Source: Alphaproteobacteria bacterium UBA2723 (GTDB lineage Bacteria > Pseudomonadota > Alphaproteobacteria > RF32 > CAG-239). Taken from it: a stretch of 5,804 nucleotides of DNA. The notes beneath the pieces are model-generated. The model made no database searches and was not told the origin of the DNA. It saw only the letters and a list, made by a program, of their open reading frames with translations. The DNA lies in contig DEKL01000026.1 in NCBI GenBank assembly GCA_002353835.1, forward strand, positions 1 through 5,804, in the 5' to 3' direction. Every line of letters begins with the position of its first letter. Position 1 is the first letter of the stretch. Shown here piece by piece: positions 1 to 5,498 of this stretch. Both the position numbers and the translations under genes were made by a program.

Positions 1-96
1 CAAGTAGTCTGATACATCTGTTGTACTGTTTATTGTATCAAATGTCCAATAGTTATAATAGCCGCCCTCGGTATCATAAGCTCTAAACAAATACGG
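1..96 (-). repeat. Partial aromatic-rich module, copy 4 (residues 1767-1798, cut by the edge)
   Basis: After cap B and a short segment, the sequence reads PYLFRAYDTEGGYYNYWTFD and then INSTTD. This parallels RWLFTNGDKYWTLDTTKHS in copy 3 and HWVFTDGNGNYWKLDE in copy 2. Only the closing half of the module can be aligned. The region before it (residues 1727-1766) lacks a clear YTL opening, so this may be a shortened copy. Confidence 0.5.
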
Positions 97-3000
97 AGCC
101 TGCGTAATCGTCACCGGACCGGTGTTAACATAACCATAAGTTGTGGTACCATCTTCTTGGAGTTGGGAACCGAATTTAATATGGGCACTGTTAAACCAAC
201 TAACCGTATGATTGGTGATGGCATTTTTGAAAATATAGGTACCACCGGTAACACCTGCGTCAGTATTGATACCTAAAATATTATGTTCCATATCATCAGT
301 ACCTCTGATGCTACCGCCGAAACTGATTTGATGCCCTTCTGCGGCGTTTATATTGATGGTACCGGTATTGGTATAAATATCGGTTAAACCAAACATATCT
401 TGGTTATTGTAAAAGGCCATATTGGTCGTATCTGCCGATAAATTAACCGTGCCCTTGGCATTGTAAATAGCGCCGCCCCAACCCCCTGAAGCAACGTTGT
501 CGGTAAAGTTACCAGTTAATTTGGAAATTTCACTTTGGTCAATGTAGATGGCACCACCGCTACCACCAATCAAAGTGTTACCGGTAAAGTCACCGCGGAG
601 TTCATCTATCTTAGAATTGTTTTCAAGTAAAATAGCACCACCCTGCAGGCCTGCTTTGTTTTCTATAAAATCCGCACTAAGACTGCCGATTTCACCTTGG
701 TTCAAATACAGGGCACCACCGAAACCGGCCGTGTTACCGCTGAACAAAATGCTTAACGAGGTTATCTTATTGCTCGCTTCACCTTCTTTACCGTTACCGT
801 AGTATGCAATCGCACCACCGTATCCCGTAGCTTCGTTACCTATAAACTCAACATTGGACATTTCTTTAATATGCCCGTAGATAGTGTTATAAATAGCACC
901 ACCGCTGCCACCGGCAATGTTACTCGTAAACGTGGTATTGGTGATTTCTTCAATTACAGCGGTCGGGATATCATCAGGGTGACTATAAGGATCATTAGCG
1001 GTGTATATACCATCATTATAAATAGCACCACCGTCTTCACCGGCTATATTTTCCAAGAACGTACCTGTTATGGTACTGATTTGACCTTTAGAAGAGTTTT
1101 CATATTTTGCTAAGTTGAAAATAGCACCACCGGATTTATGCGCCGAGTTTCCGGTAAAGGAAGCATCAATAGCTCCAATTATGCTTTGGTTATTGATGGC
1201 ACCGCCAAATTTACCCATTGCATAGTTATTGATAAACTGACCTTTAATTGTGCCGATTTCTGCTTTATATTGGTAGCCTCCGCTATCAGCCTTTCTGGTA
1301 TTACGAATAGCACCGCCACCATTAAATCTTTTACCGCTGTCAGAGGCATTTTCAGGCGTTTTATCAAAGTTACCTAAGAAGTCACTGTTAATCATGGTGA
1401 TGATACCGTTGTTATCAATAGCGGCACCGCCGGCTTCATCTTCGTTGTTAACAAAGTCACCTACAATTGAACCAATGGTACCTTTGGTTTGAACAACACC
1501 GCCATAGTTGCCGACATTGGCTTCAAAGCTACCGGTCAGGTTATTTAAGATTGTACGTTCAGGGATATAAACTGCACCGGCGCCACCAAGTTCGGCTGAG
1601 GTTGAGTTCCCCTTAAAGTCCGCGATGATGTGATCCACAGTGCTACCGCCTTTGAGCGTAATTGCACCACCACCGGCCGTACTTGATAAGTTGTAGAACG
1701 CTACTTCATCAATACTTTCGGTTACGTTAGTCATCCTTTCGGTGGCAACCGTATAGCCCTTCGGAACAACGTGAATTACTTTATAATATTTGGTACGACC
1801 GTCCGGTAAAACTTCCTTATAGTTATAGTCATTGGAGTTACTTTCAACAATTTTAGTACCGGAATGCTTGGTGGTATCCAATGTCCAATACTTGTCACCA
1901 TTAGTAAATAACCATCTGGCATTATCAGAAGAAACGTCTTCAAAGGTTGCTCCACCGGAAATCAAACCTGCGATTTGGGTATCGGTGTTAGCCGGTTTGA
2001 AGTAATAGGTTGTACCGTCAATAACAACAGGAATTTTACCGCTGCCGCTTGTGGTTGTAAGTGTATATTGCTTGTCTGCAGTATAGCTTGCCGCAGAGGT
2101 TTCATCAAGTTTCCAATAATTACCGTTGCCATCAGTAAATACCCAGTGGGCATCTGCAGACGAAACTTCTTTTAAGGTGCCGTAACCTTCAGCAATTAAG
2201 TTGACAATTTCGGTATCTGTTCCCGGGCTATAGTAATATGTATTGTTAACATAATTTGTGCCGACTTTTTCAGCAATAACCAACGAATTAGTACCAGAAC
2301 TGGAGTCAGATGTAAGTGTATAGTGTGTGTCTATATGGCTATCTACATAGTTTTTAGAATCAACACCGGCCTTATCAATCTTAATCGCTTTAATACCCGG
2401 CACTTGGTAATTAAATTCTTCATACACGCCTTCATCAAGATTTTTCAAATTCGCCGAAATTGAGGTGTTTTCAATATCACTGGCATCAAATGCTTTAATA
2501 AAGTGACCGTCTGTTTCAACCTTGCCGATGGCACTATCCAGTGCTTGCAAGTTTGCACCGACCGAGGTTGTCGCATGCTCTTCTTCATTATACGCAACAA
2601 TATAATTACCATTTGTCCAATCGCCGATGATTTTGCTCAGCTCGCCGATTGTACCGGCGCTTAAGGTTAAGGTGTTGGTTCCTTCATCATAAGTCTTTTG
2701 CTTAAAGACGTTATCGGTACCGGTAATTGTCAAATTCGCAACATCAACGCTGTAATATTCCGGCAAGATAAATTTAATTTCGTCGGTTTCTTTATCAGCC
2801 GTTACGTTAATGGCTTCAACAAGGAATTGACCGAGAGCGGTGTTGGTTACATTTATTCTATCATACGTATTGTCTTGGAAACTGGCATCAATGGCTAAGG
2901 TAACAGGAGAAGAACCTAAGTCCAAATCTGCGACGTTTACGGTCTCAACCGTGCCGTTTTGCATATCAAACAACGTATCGGAACCGGAAATCTCTAATGA

Positions 3001-5394
3001 ACTTATGGTACCGGATATGCTGCCGTGTGTTTTGGTGGTATTATCCGCCTGAGTGGTTTCTCCGCCTAATTTAAATGACTTAACATCAGTTAAGCTGATG
3101 GTATCAGCGGAAATATCATTGTTAAATACATAACTACCGCCGGTGGCATTTAAGGTAGATGCGCCGGCGCCGGCAATAGTGCCGTTAAAGGTAATTGTGC
3201 GACCTGTCGCGGCCTGTAAGTTAACAGTACCGGCATTATTATAAATATCATTATAGCCGGTGGAATCTTTGTTATCAGAAAAGACGATATCATCAGTCGT
3301 ATTGGTTGCAATGTTAACCGTACCTTCATTATATATAGCGCCGCCTTTTTTACCGGAGGAAGTTGCTCTGTTTCCTCTTTCATTACCGGTGAGAGTAACC
3401 GTACCGGTTGAGGTATTGTAAATGGCACCGCCGTCGCCGGTCGTTGCCGTATTGCCGGTCACGTTACCGGTAACGGTGCCGATGGTTCCGGTGTTATAAA
3501 GGGCACCGCCGGATGTTTTGGCGGTGTTGCCGCTGAAGACAACCTTGTTACCGCTGACATCAACGCCGGTCAAATTGCCCATGGTGCCGGTGTTATAAAT
3601 CGCACCGCCGGAGGCGTTTGTTGCCGCATTTTCTACAAATTTACCGGTAATGTTTCCGGCTGTACCGGTGTTATAAATGGCACCGCCGGATTGGGTTGCG
3701 GTGTTTTCGGTAAAGTTAGCTGTTGCCCCGTTGTCGGTTACAAATCTCCAACCTTCATTATAAATCGCACCGCCGTAGGCTGCGCTGTTTTCTTCAAAAT
3801 CACCTTCAATCTTGGATATTTTACCATGATTATTGGTTGTACCGGTGTTGTAAATCGCACCGCCTTTGCCGGATGCCGTATTTCCGGTAAAATCTCCTTT
3901 GACGGCTGCTGAGTTCGTACTAAGAACCAGCAATTCACCGCTGTTCCAGATAGCACCGCCGTCACCGTTTGTGGCACTATTATCTTCAAACGTACTGACG
4001 ATACCCTTAGCTTTGCCGGTATTATAAAGCGCACCACCGCTTTTAGCGGTGTTTTCTTCAAAATCTGCCGTTATACCGCCGGTATAACCGAAGGCATCTT
4101 TTGTATTATAAACCGCACCGCCGTTATTGCTGGCCGTATTGCTGATGAATGTTCCTTTTAAGGTGCTAATCGCCCCATCCGCATAAACGGCACCGCCATC
4201 TTGTGCGGTGTTGTTAACAAATGTGGCATCCATGCTTGTAACAGCACCTCTGGTTCGGATTGCACCGCCGTATTGGGCTGCCGTATTATCGGTAAAATCG
4301 CCGGATATTTCCGCTATGGAGCCGGTATATGTGTTTATGGCACCGCCGTGTCTATATGAACTGTTGTTTACAAAACTACCGGTAATCAGACCGACTGTTC
4401 CATCTGAATTGATGGCGCCACCATCTTGTCCGGTAAGCGTTTGGTTGTTTATAAAATTGCCGATAATGGAGCCGACACTTTTATTTTCGGCAATATTTAT
4501 GCCGCCGCCTGCAGACTTTACATTACCGTTTACCGTGTTACCGTAAAAATCACCGCTTATGGAGTATATGTTACCGTTTGCTTGAACGGAACCAGCGCGG
4601 AAGCTGCTTGAATTTTCATAAAAATCACCGGTCAAAGAACCAATGGTACCAGCATTATATACAGCACCAGCCGTAGTTGTCTGCCCACCGGCTCCAGTAT
4701 TTGAGTCATTACTGAAATCCGCAGAAATATAGTCAACACTTTTTCCGCTCTTTACGGTCAACGCACCGCCGGTGTTATTGTTAGTGGTCGTTTGTCCGGA
4801 GTAGTAGGTGTCACTAACACTTGAGGTTAAGTCTTCACTTCGCGTACCTGCATCATAACCGGTAGGATTTTCGTGATTAATATAGTATGTGACGGTTGTG
4901 CCGTCTGCTTTGGTTTGGGTAACTGTTTGTTCTCCTGCCGCACCGGTTGAGGTTGTACTGATTTTTATGCCGGATGTGGCTAGTTTGCTTGTATCATAGG
5001 TGTAATAATTGGTACCGTCGGTAAAGACATAGTTGCTCGCAGAAGCACCGGTGGTCGTCAGCGCAGCACCGCCGGTATTGGCTAAGTTAACTATTACGGT
5101 ATCATTTTGTTGCGGCGTATAATAATAAGTAACGCCACCTATCATTATTTTATTTGTGCCGGCAGAAGAGTCTGTTGATAACGTATAATGGTGCGTTCCG
5201 CTTAGATATGTTTCCGATTCGGATTTTATCTTATCAAGAGTGGAGGTTAAAGCGGCTACTTCAGCAAGAGCGTTAGCCGGAACAAGAGCCGTTCCCAACC
5301 CGAATACGCTTAAATTTATTAATAAGCATTTTTGCAGAACACTCTTATATCGTCTTGATAAGGCACCTTTTCCTGTACGCGTTAGTCTCAACAA
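1..5394 (-). CDS. Giant repeat-rich secreted surface protein, autotransporter/Pmp-like passenger (C-terminus outside window)
   Basis: Read right to left, this frame is open for 1798 codons with no stop, and it continues past the left edge. Order of parts by residue: signal peptide 1-44; aromatic module about 68-137; transition 141-231; GGA[I/L/V]/FxxN array 209-683; cap 684-761; linker 762-1004; two aromatic modules 1024-1099 and 1107-1177; transition 1178-1264; second array 1241-1639; second cap 1640-1726; start of another aromatic module at 1767. GGAI plus FxxN motifs are the hallmark of chlamydial Pmp repeats, which form right-handed beta-helix passengers of autotransporters; a role in adhesion or surface display is inferred from that. 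The only cysteine is in the signal peptide. The start is TTG at 5394-5392: it is the first ATG/GTG/TTG/CTG codon after the in-frame stop at 5454-5452 and follows GGAGA by 6 bases. The first in-frame ATG is residue 84 and would lose the signal peptide. No barrel is visible, so autotransporter status is unproven. Coding potential is very secure; function is moderate. Confidence 0.93.
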   Translation of the reverse strand, partial: MLRLTRTGKGALSRRYKSVLQKCLLINLSVFGLGTALVPANALAEVAALTSTLDKIKSESETYLSGTHHYTLSTDSSAGTNKIMIGGVTYYYTPQQNDTVIVNLANTGGAALTTTGASASNYVFTDGTNYYTYDTSKLATSGIKISTTSTGAAGEQTVTQTKADGTTVTYYINHENPTGYDAGTRSEDLTSSVSDTYYSGQTTTNNNTGGALTVKSGKSVDYISADFSNDSNTGAGGQTTTAGAVYNAGTIGSLTGDFYENSSSFRAGSVQANGNIYSISGDFYGNTVNGNVKSAGGGINIAENKSVGSIIGNFINNQTLTGQDGGAINSDGTVGLITGSFVNNSSYRHGGAINTYTGSIAEISGDFTDNTAAQYGGAIRTRGAVTSMDATFVNNTAQDGGAVYADGAISTLKGTFISNTASNNGGAVYNTKDAFGYTGGITADFEENTAKSGGALYNTGKAKGIVSTFEDNSATNGDGGAIWNSGELLVLSTNSAAVKGDFTGNTASGKGGAIYNTGTTNNHGKISKIEGDFEENSAAYGGAIYNEGWRFVTDNGATANFTENTATQSGGAIYNTGTAGNITGKFVENAATNASGGAIYNTGTMGNLTGVDVSGNKVVFSGNTAKTSGGALYNTGTIGTVTGNVTGNTATTGDGGAIYNTSTGTVTLTGNERGNRATSSGKKGGAIYNEGTVNIATNTTDDIVFSDNKDSTGYNDIYNNAGTVNLQAATGRTITFNGTIAGAGASTLNATGGSYVFNNDISADTISLTDVKSFKLGGETTQADNTTKTHGSISGTISSLEISGSDTLFDMQNGTVETVNVADLDLGSSPVTLAIDASFQDNTYDRINVTNTALGQFLVEAINVTADKETDEIKFILPEYYSVDVANLTITGTDNVFKQKTYDEGTNTLTLSAGTIGELSKIIGDWTNGNYIVAYNEEEHATTSVGANLQALDSAIGKVETDGHFIKAFDASDIENTSISANLKNLDEGVYEEFNYQVPGIKAIKIDKAGVDSKNYVDSHIDTHYTLTSDSSSGTNSLVIAEKVGTNYVNNTYYYSPGTDTEIVNLIAEGYGTLKEVSSADAHWVFTDGNGNYWKLDETSAASYTADKQYTLTTTSGSGKIPVVIDGTTYYFKPANTDTQIAGLISGGATFEDVSSDNARWLFTNGDKYWTLDTTKHSGTKIVESNSNDYNYKEVLPDGRTKYYKVIHVVPKGYTVATERMTNVTESIDEVAFYNLSSTAGGGAITLKGGSTVDHIIADFKGNSTSAELGGAGAVYIPERTILNNLTGSFEANVGNYGGVVQTKGTIGSIVGDFVNNEDEAGGAAIDNNGIITMINSDFLGNFDKTPENASDSGKRFNGGGAIRNTRKADSGGYQYKAEIGTIKGQFINNYAMGKFGGAINNQSIIGAIDASFTGNSAHKSGGAIFNLAKYENSSKGQISTITGTFLENIAGEDGGAIYNDGIYTANDPYSHPDDIPTAVIEEITNTTFTSNIAGGSGGAIYNTIYGHIKEMSNVEFIGNEATGYGGAIAYYGNGKEGEASNKITSLSILFSGNTAGFGGALYLNQGEIGSLSADFIENKAGLQGGAILLENNSKIDELRGDFTGNTLIGGSGGAIYIDQSEISKLTGNFTDNVASGGWGGAIYNAKGTVNLSADTTNMAFYNNQDMFGLTDIYTNTGTININAAEGHQISFGGSIRGTDDMEHNILGINTDAGVTGGTYIFKNAITNHTVSWFNSAHIKFGSQLQEDGTTTYGYVNTGPVTITQAPYLFRAYDTEGGYYNYWTFDTINSTTDVSDYL
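217..477 (-). repeat. Beta-helix capping module B (residues 1640-1726)
   Basis: It reads GGAIYNAKGTVNLSADTTN, then TDIYTNTGTININAAEG, then QISFGGSIRG, and ends at GGTYIFKNAI. It matches cap A in order and content, with about 9 extra residues near 1700-1712. The following 40 residues (positions 97-216: TNHTVSWFNSAHIKFGSQLQ and onward) continue with beta-type alternation. They then give way to the partial aromatic module at the window edge. Confidence 0.73.
478..1674 (-). repeat. Beta-helix array B: degenerate GGA / FxxN repeats (residues 1241-1639)
   Basis: GG(A) motifs start at residues 1242, 1270, 1322, 1359, 1397, 1422, 1455, 1498, 1526, 1559, 1585 and 1613. FxxN or close variants include FKGN, FVNN, FLGN, FINN, FTGN, FLEN, FIGN, FSGN, FTGN and FTDN. 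Spacing is more irregular than in array A because several rungs carry insertions, for example NTRKADSGGYQYKA (1365-1378) and the Pro/Asp-rich stretch TANDPYSHPDDIPTA (1465-1479). Such insertions would be expected to loop out of the helix. The array is about 75 residues shorter than array A, close to three rungs. Confidence 0.85.
1603..1863 (-). repeat. Transition segment, copy 2 (residues 1178-1264)
   Basis: It parallels the segment at 4702-4974: SGTKIVES at the start, DGRTKYYKVI in place of DGTTVTYYI, then AGGGAITLKGGSTVDHIIADF. It includes a clear pre-array region, MTNVTESIDEVAFYNLSS, matching DLTSSVSDTYYSG of copy 1 in position. It follows aromatic module copy 3 without a gap. Confidence 0.65.
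1864..2076 (-). repeat. Aromatic-rich module, copy 3 (residues 1107-1177)
   Basis: This copy begins KQYTLTTTSGSGK, continues with DGTTYYFKP and TQIAGLISGG, and closes with RWLFTNGDKYWTLDT. It lies in tandem with copy 2 at a period of about 82 residues, measured YTL to YTL (1025 to about 1109). The sequence that follows (SGTKIVES) matches what follows copy 1 (SGIKISTT). In positional terms copy 3 therefore joins the transition segment, and one tandem unit has been gained in superdomain 2 or lost in superdomain 1. Confidence 0.75.
2098..2325 (-). repeat. Aromatic-rich module, copy 2 (residues 1024-1099)
   Basis: This copy begins HYTLTSDSSSGTN, nearly identical to copy 1. It has a short insertion before the TYYYSP stretch, then EIVNLIAEG, then HWVFTDGNGNYWKLDE. 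It sits at the start of superdomain 2, after the linker, and is followed 7 residues later by copy 3. It is the best match to copy 1 in the N-terminal part. Confidence 0.75.
2383..3111 (-). other. Beta-rich linker after cap A, passenger-end-like (residues 762-1004)
   Basis: It has no GGA/FxxN motifs. The first part reads as alternating strands with a Thr/Asp/Asn-rich composition (TVETVNVADLDLGSSPVTL, 815-833; then TYDRINVTNTA, 843-853). The middle has LTITGTDNVF and TLTLSAGTIGELSKI, then an aromatic patch GDWTNGNYIVAYNEEE (924-939). The strand-rich DLDLGSS...TYDRINV pattern resembles what often follows the helix near the end of Pmp/AIDA-like passengers, just before the barrel. Here it lies inside the protein. 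It ends with two ANLxxLD repeats and then enters superdomain 2. The resemblance is by eye and unproven. Confidence 0.5.
2413..2565 (-). repeat. Two ANLxxLD repeats before superdomain 2 (residues 944-994)
   Basis: SVGANLQALDSAIGKV (944-959) and SISANLKNLDEGVYEEF (978-994) are offset by 34 residues. They share [SI]-x-x-ANL-x-x-LD followed by an amphipathic stretch. Short segments of this type with a regular hydrophobic pattern look helical, unlike the rest of the protein. They resemble the connector segments seen in some long adhesins. A similar LTSTLDKIKS stretch lies just after the signal peptide (residues 49-58), which suggests each superdomain is led by such a segment. Confidence 0.5.
3112..3345 (-). 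repeat. Beta-helix capping module A (residues 684-761)
   Basis: The last GGAIYN is followed by EGTVNIATNTTDDIVFSDN, then NDIYNNAGTVNLQAATG, then TITFNGTIAG, and ends at GGSYVFNNDI. The same series of landmarks (GGAIYN, GTVN, DTT or NTT, DIY-N, AAxG, IxFxGxI, GG[ST]Y[VI]F[NK]N) returns at 217-477. This closing pattern differs from the ordinary rungs and in both cases ends the array. By position it is the C-terminal end of each beta-helix. Confidence 0.75.
3346..4770 (-). repeat. Beta-helix array A: GGA[I/L/V]YN / FxxN repeats (residues 209-683)
   Basis: GGA-type motifs start at residues 209, 242 (as AGAVYN), 325, 350, 376, 400, 425, 453, 479, 511, 541, 570, 596, 629 and 655, commonly 25-32 residues apart. 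Between them lie FxxN motifs such as FTDN, FVNN, FEEN, FTGN, FTEN, FVEN and FSGN, usually followed by TA. A typical rung reads GGAIYNTGTIG, then a strand, then GDFxxNTA. These are the paired tetrapeptide motifs of the chlamydial Pmp repeat family, which is expected to fold as a right-handed parallel beta-helix with one rung or so per repeat. Between the GG-pairs at 242 and 325 the pattern is degenerate, with GGG at 296-298. The central part (400-660) is the most regular. Confidence 0.88.
4702..4974 (-). repeat. Transition segment between aromatic module and beta-helix, copy 1 (residues 141-231)
   Basis: It starts SGIKIST, contains a short hairpin-like stretch DGTTVTYYI, and then reaches GGALTV. 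It ends with SVDYISADFSNDS, the first full FxxN rung. The copy at 1603-1863 has DGRTKYYKVI, GGAITL and TVDHIIADFKGNS at matching positions. The segment probably serves as the N-terminal entry to the beta-helix, which usually needs a cap. That role is inferred from position only. Confidence 0.65.
4984..5193 (-). repeat. Aromatic-rich module, copy 1 (residues 68-137)
   Basis: This unit of about 70 residues opens with HHYTL and a Ser/Thr-rich turn (STDSSAGTN). It continues with a hydrophobic strand and VTYYYTP, then TVIVNLAN, and ends in YVFTDGTNYYTYD. The same sequence of landmarks (YTL, SSxGT, YYY/YYF-x-P, I-x-x-L, [VL]FT[DN]G, Y[WY]x[LY]D) returns at 2098-2325 and 1864-2076. I do not recognise a named domain. 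The strand-turn pattern and the conserved Tyr/Trp suggest a small beta-domain, perhaps a ligand-facing or spacer element. That role is inference. Confidence 0.72.
5263..5394 (-). other. Long Sec-type signal peptide of the giant protein (residues 1-44)
   Basis: The first 22 residues are rich in Arg and Lys (R3, R6, K9, R14, R15, K17, K22). A hydrophobic core follows, LLINLSVFGLGTALV (24-38), and then PANALA with an Ala-x-Ala cleavage site, predicting a cut between A44 and E45. The n-region is longer than in a standard signal peptide. This recalls the extended signal peptides of many large autotransporters and adhesins, but I do not see the conserved ESPR motif itself. Cys23, at the edge of the hydrophobic core, is the only cysteine in the visible protein. 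There is no lipobox. Confidence 0.85.
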
Positions 5395-5400
5395 TTTAAG

Positions 5401-5405
5401 TCTCC
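5401..5405 (-). promoter_or_regulatory. Ribosome binding site that decides a TTG start
   Basis: On the minus strand GGAGA (5405-5401) is followed by CTTAAA and then TTG at 5394. From the end of GGAG to the start codon is 7 bases, the usual spacing. A second TTG lies directly after the first (5391-5389), and use of that one cannot be excluded. No ATG, GTG, TTG or CTG lies in frame between this site and the upstream stop. Confidence 0.8.
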
Positions 5406-5447
5406 AATATAAATTTATAAACCTCGCTATAAACCATATATCTAAAG

Positions 5448-5477
5448 CATTTTAAGGACTCCGAGAGCTTTAAAATG
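5448..5477. repeat. Imperfect inverted repeat upstream of the giant gene
   Basis: CATTTTAA (5448-5455) and TTAAAATG (5470-5477) are perfect 8-base arms around a 14-base centre. In the centre CTC and GAG can extend the stem with one mismatch and one bulge around a TCG loop. It lies 54-83 bases upstream of the TTG. It could be a regulator binding site or a leader hairpin. No T-run follows on either strand, so it is a poor terminator. Confidence 0.45.
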
Positions 5478-5498
5478 AATCTTTTGACTCTTTAAAAT
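5468..5498. repeat. Direct repeat of CTTTAAAAT, 22-base period
   Basis: CTTTAAAAT occurs at 5468-5476 and again at 5490-5498. The 22-base period is about two helical turns, so both copies face the same side of the DNA. The first copy overlaps the right arm of the inverted repeat at 5448-5477, which supplies a third, inverted TTTTAA element. Between the copies, GACTC (5486-5490) and GAATC (5477-5481) can form a short stem on either strand, with one G-T pair. In AT-rich DNA some such matches occur by chance. Confidence 0.35.

Larger units (their letters stand above)
1..2379 (-). repeat. Superdomain repeat, copy 2 (from about residue 1006, runs off the edge)
   Basis: This is the second homologous unit, with the same order of parts as copy 1: aromatic module, transition, GGA/FxxN array, DIY cap. 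It differs in having two aromatic modules instead of one and a shorter, less regular array. After its cap the sequence does not repeat the roughly 240-residue linker seen after cap A. It goes within about 40 residues into a further aromatic module that is cut by the window edge. Confidence 0.72.
2380..5238 (-). repeat. Superdomain repeat, copy 1 (about residues 53-1005)
   Basis: This is the first of two long homologous units in the giant protein. Anchor points matching copy 2 are: LDK at 53 with IDK at 1007; HYTL at 69 with HYTL at 1024, both followed by a [ST][ST]DSS[AS]GTN-type stretch; SG-K-I at 141 with 1178; VDYISADF at 220 with VDHIIADF at 1253; and the NDIY/TDIY cap motif at 716 with 1672. 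The spacing between copies is 955-956 residues at the N-terminal anchor and at the cap. Between these it shifts to 1033-1037, because copy 2 has an extra aromatic module. The repeat begins almost directly after the signal peptide. Confidence 0.75.

Noticed and set aside
548..802. Plus-strand open frame rich in Pro/Ser/Leu
   Set aside because: It is the complement of the GGA/FxxN array B. Prolines and APP-type runs are what the reverse of GGT/GGC-GC codons gives. No ribosome site or recognisable domain.
871..1377. Two successive plus-strand open frames (871-1113 and 1138-1377)
   Set aside because: Both lie opposite the continuous array B coding frame and show no domain or start signal; they are shadows of the repeat.
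3738..4061. Minus-strand 107-residue open frame
   Set aside because: It is a different frame of the same strand inside array A. The in-frame giant protein here has perfect GGAIYN/FxxN periodicity, so this one is a shadow, not an overlapping gene.
4208..4611. Plus-strand open frames across array A
   Set aside because: They are antisense to well-conserved repeats; their Pro/Ala/Val composition comes from the complement of the Gly/Asn/Thr codons.
3346..4770. Possible CRISPR or short DNA repeat array
   Set aside because: The recurring unit is a protein-coding rung of variable length (about 25-32 codons) with a free third base. There are no fixed repeats with unique spacers.
5400..5435. Sigma-70 promoter for the giant gene from TATAAA/TTATAG hexamers
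   Set aside because: No TTGACA-like hexamer lies at a suitable distance, and TATA-like words are expected by chance in such AT-rich sequence.
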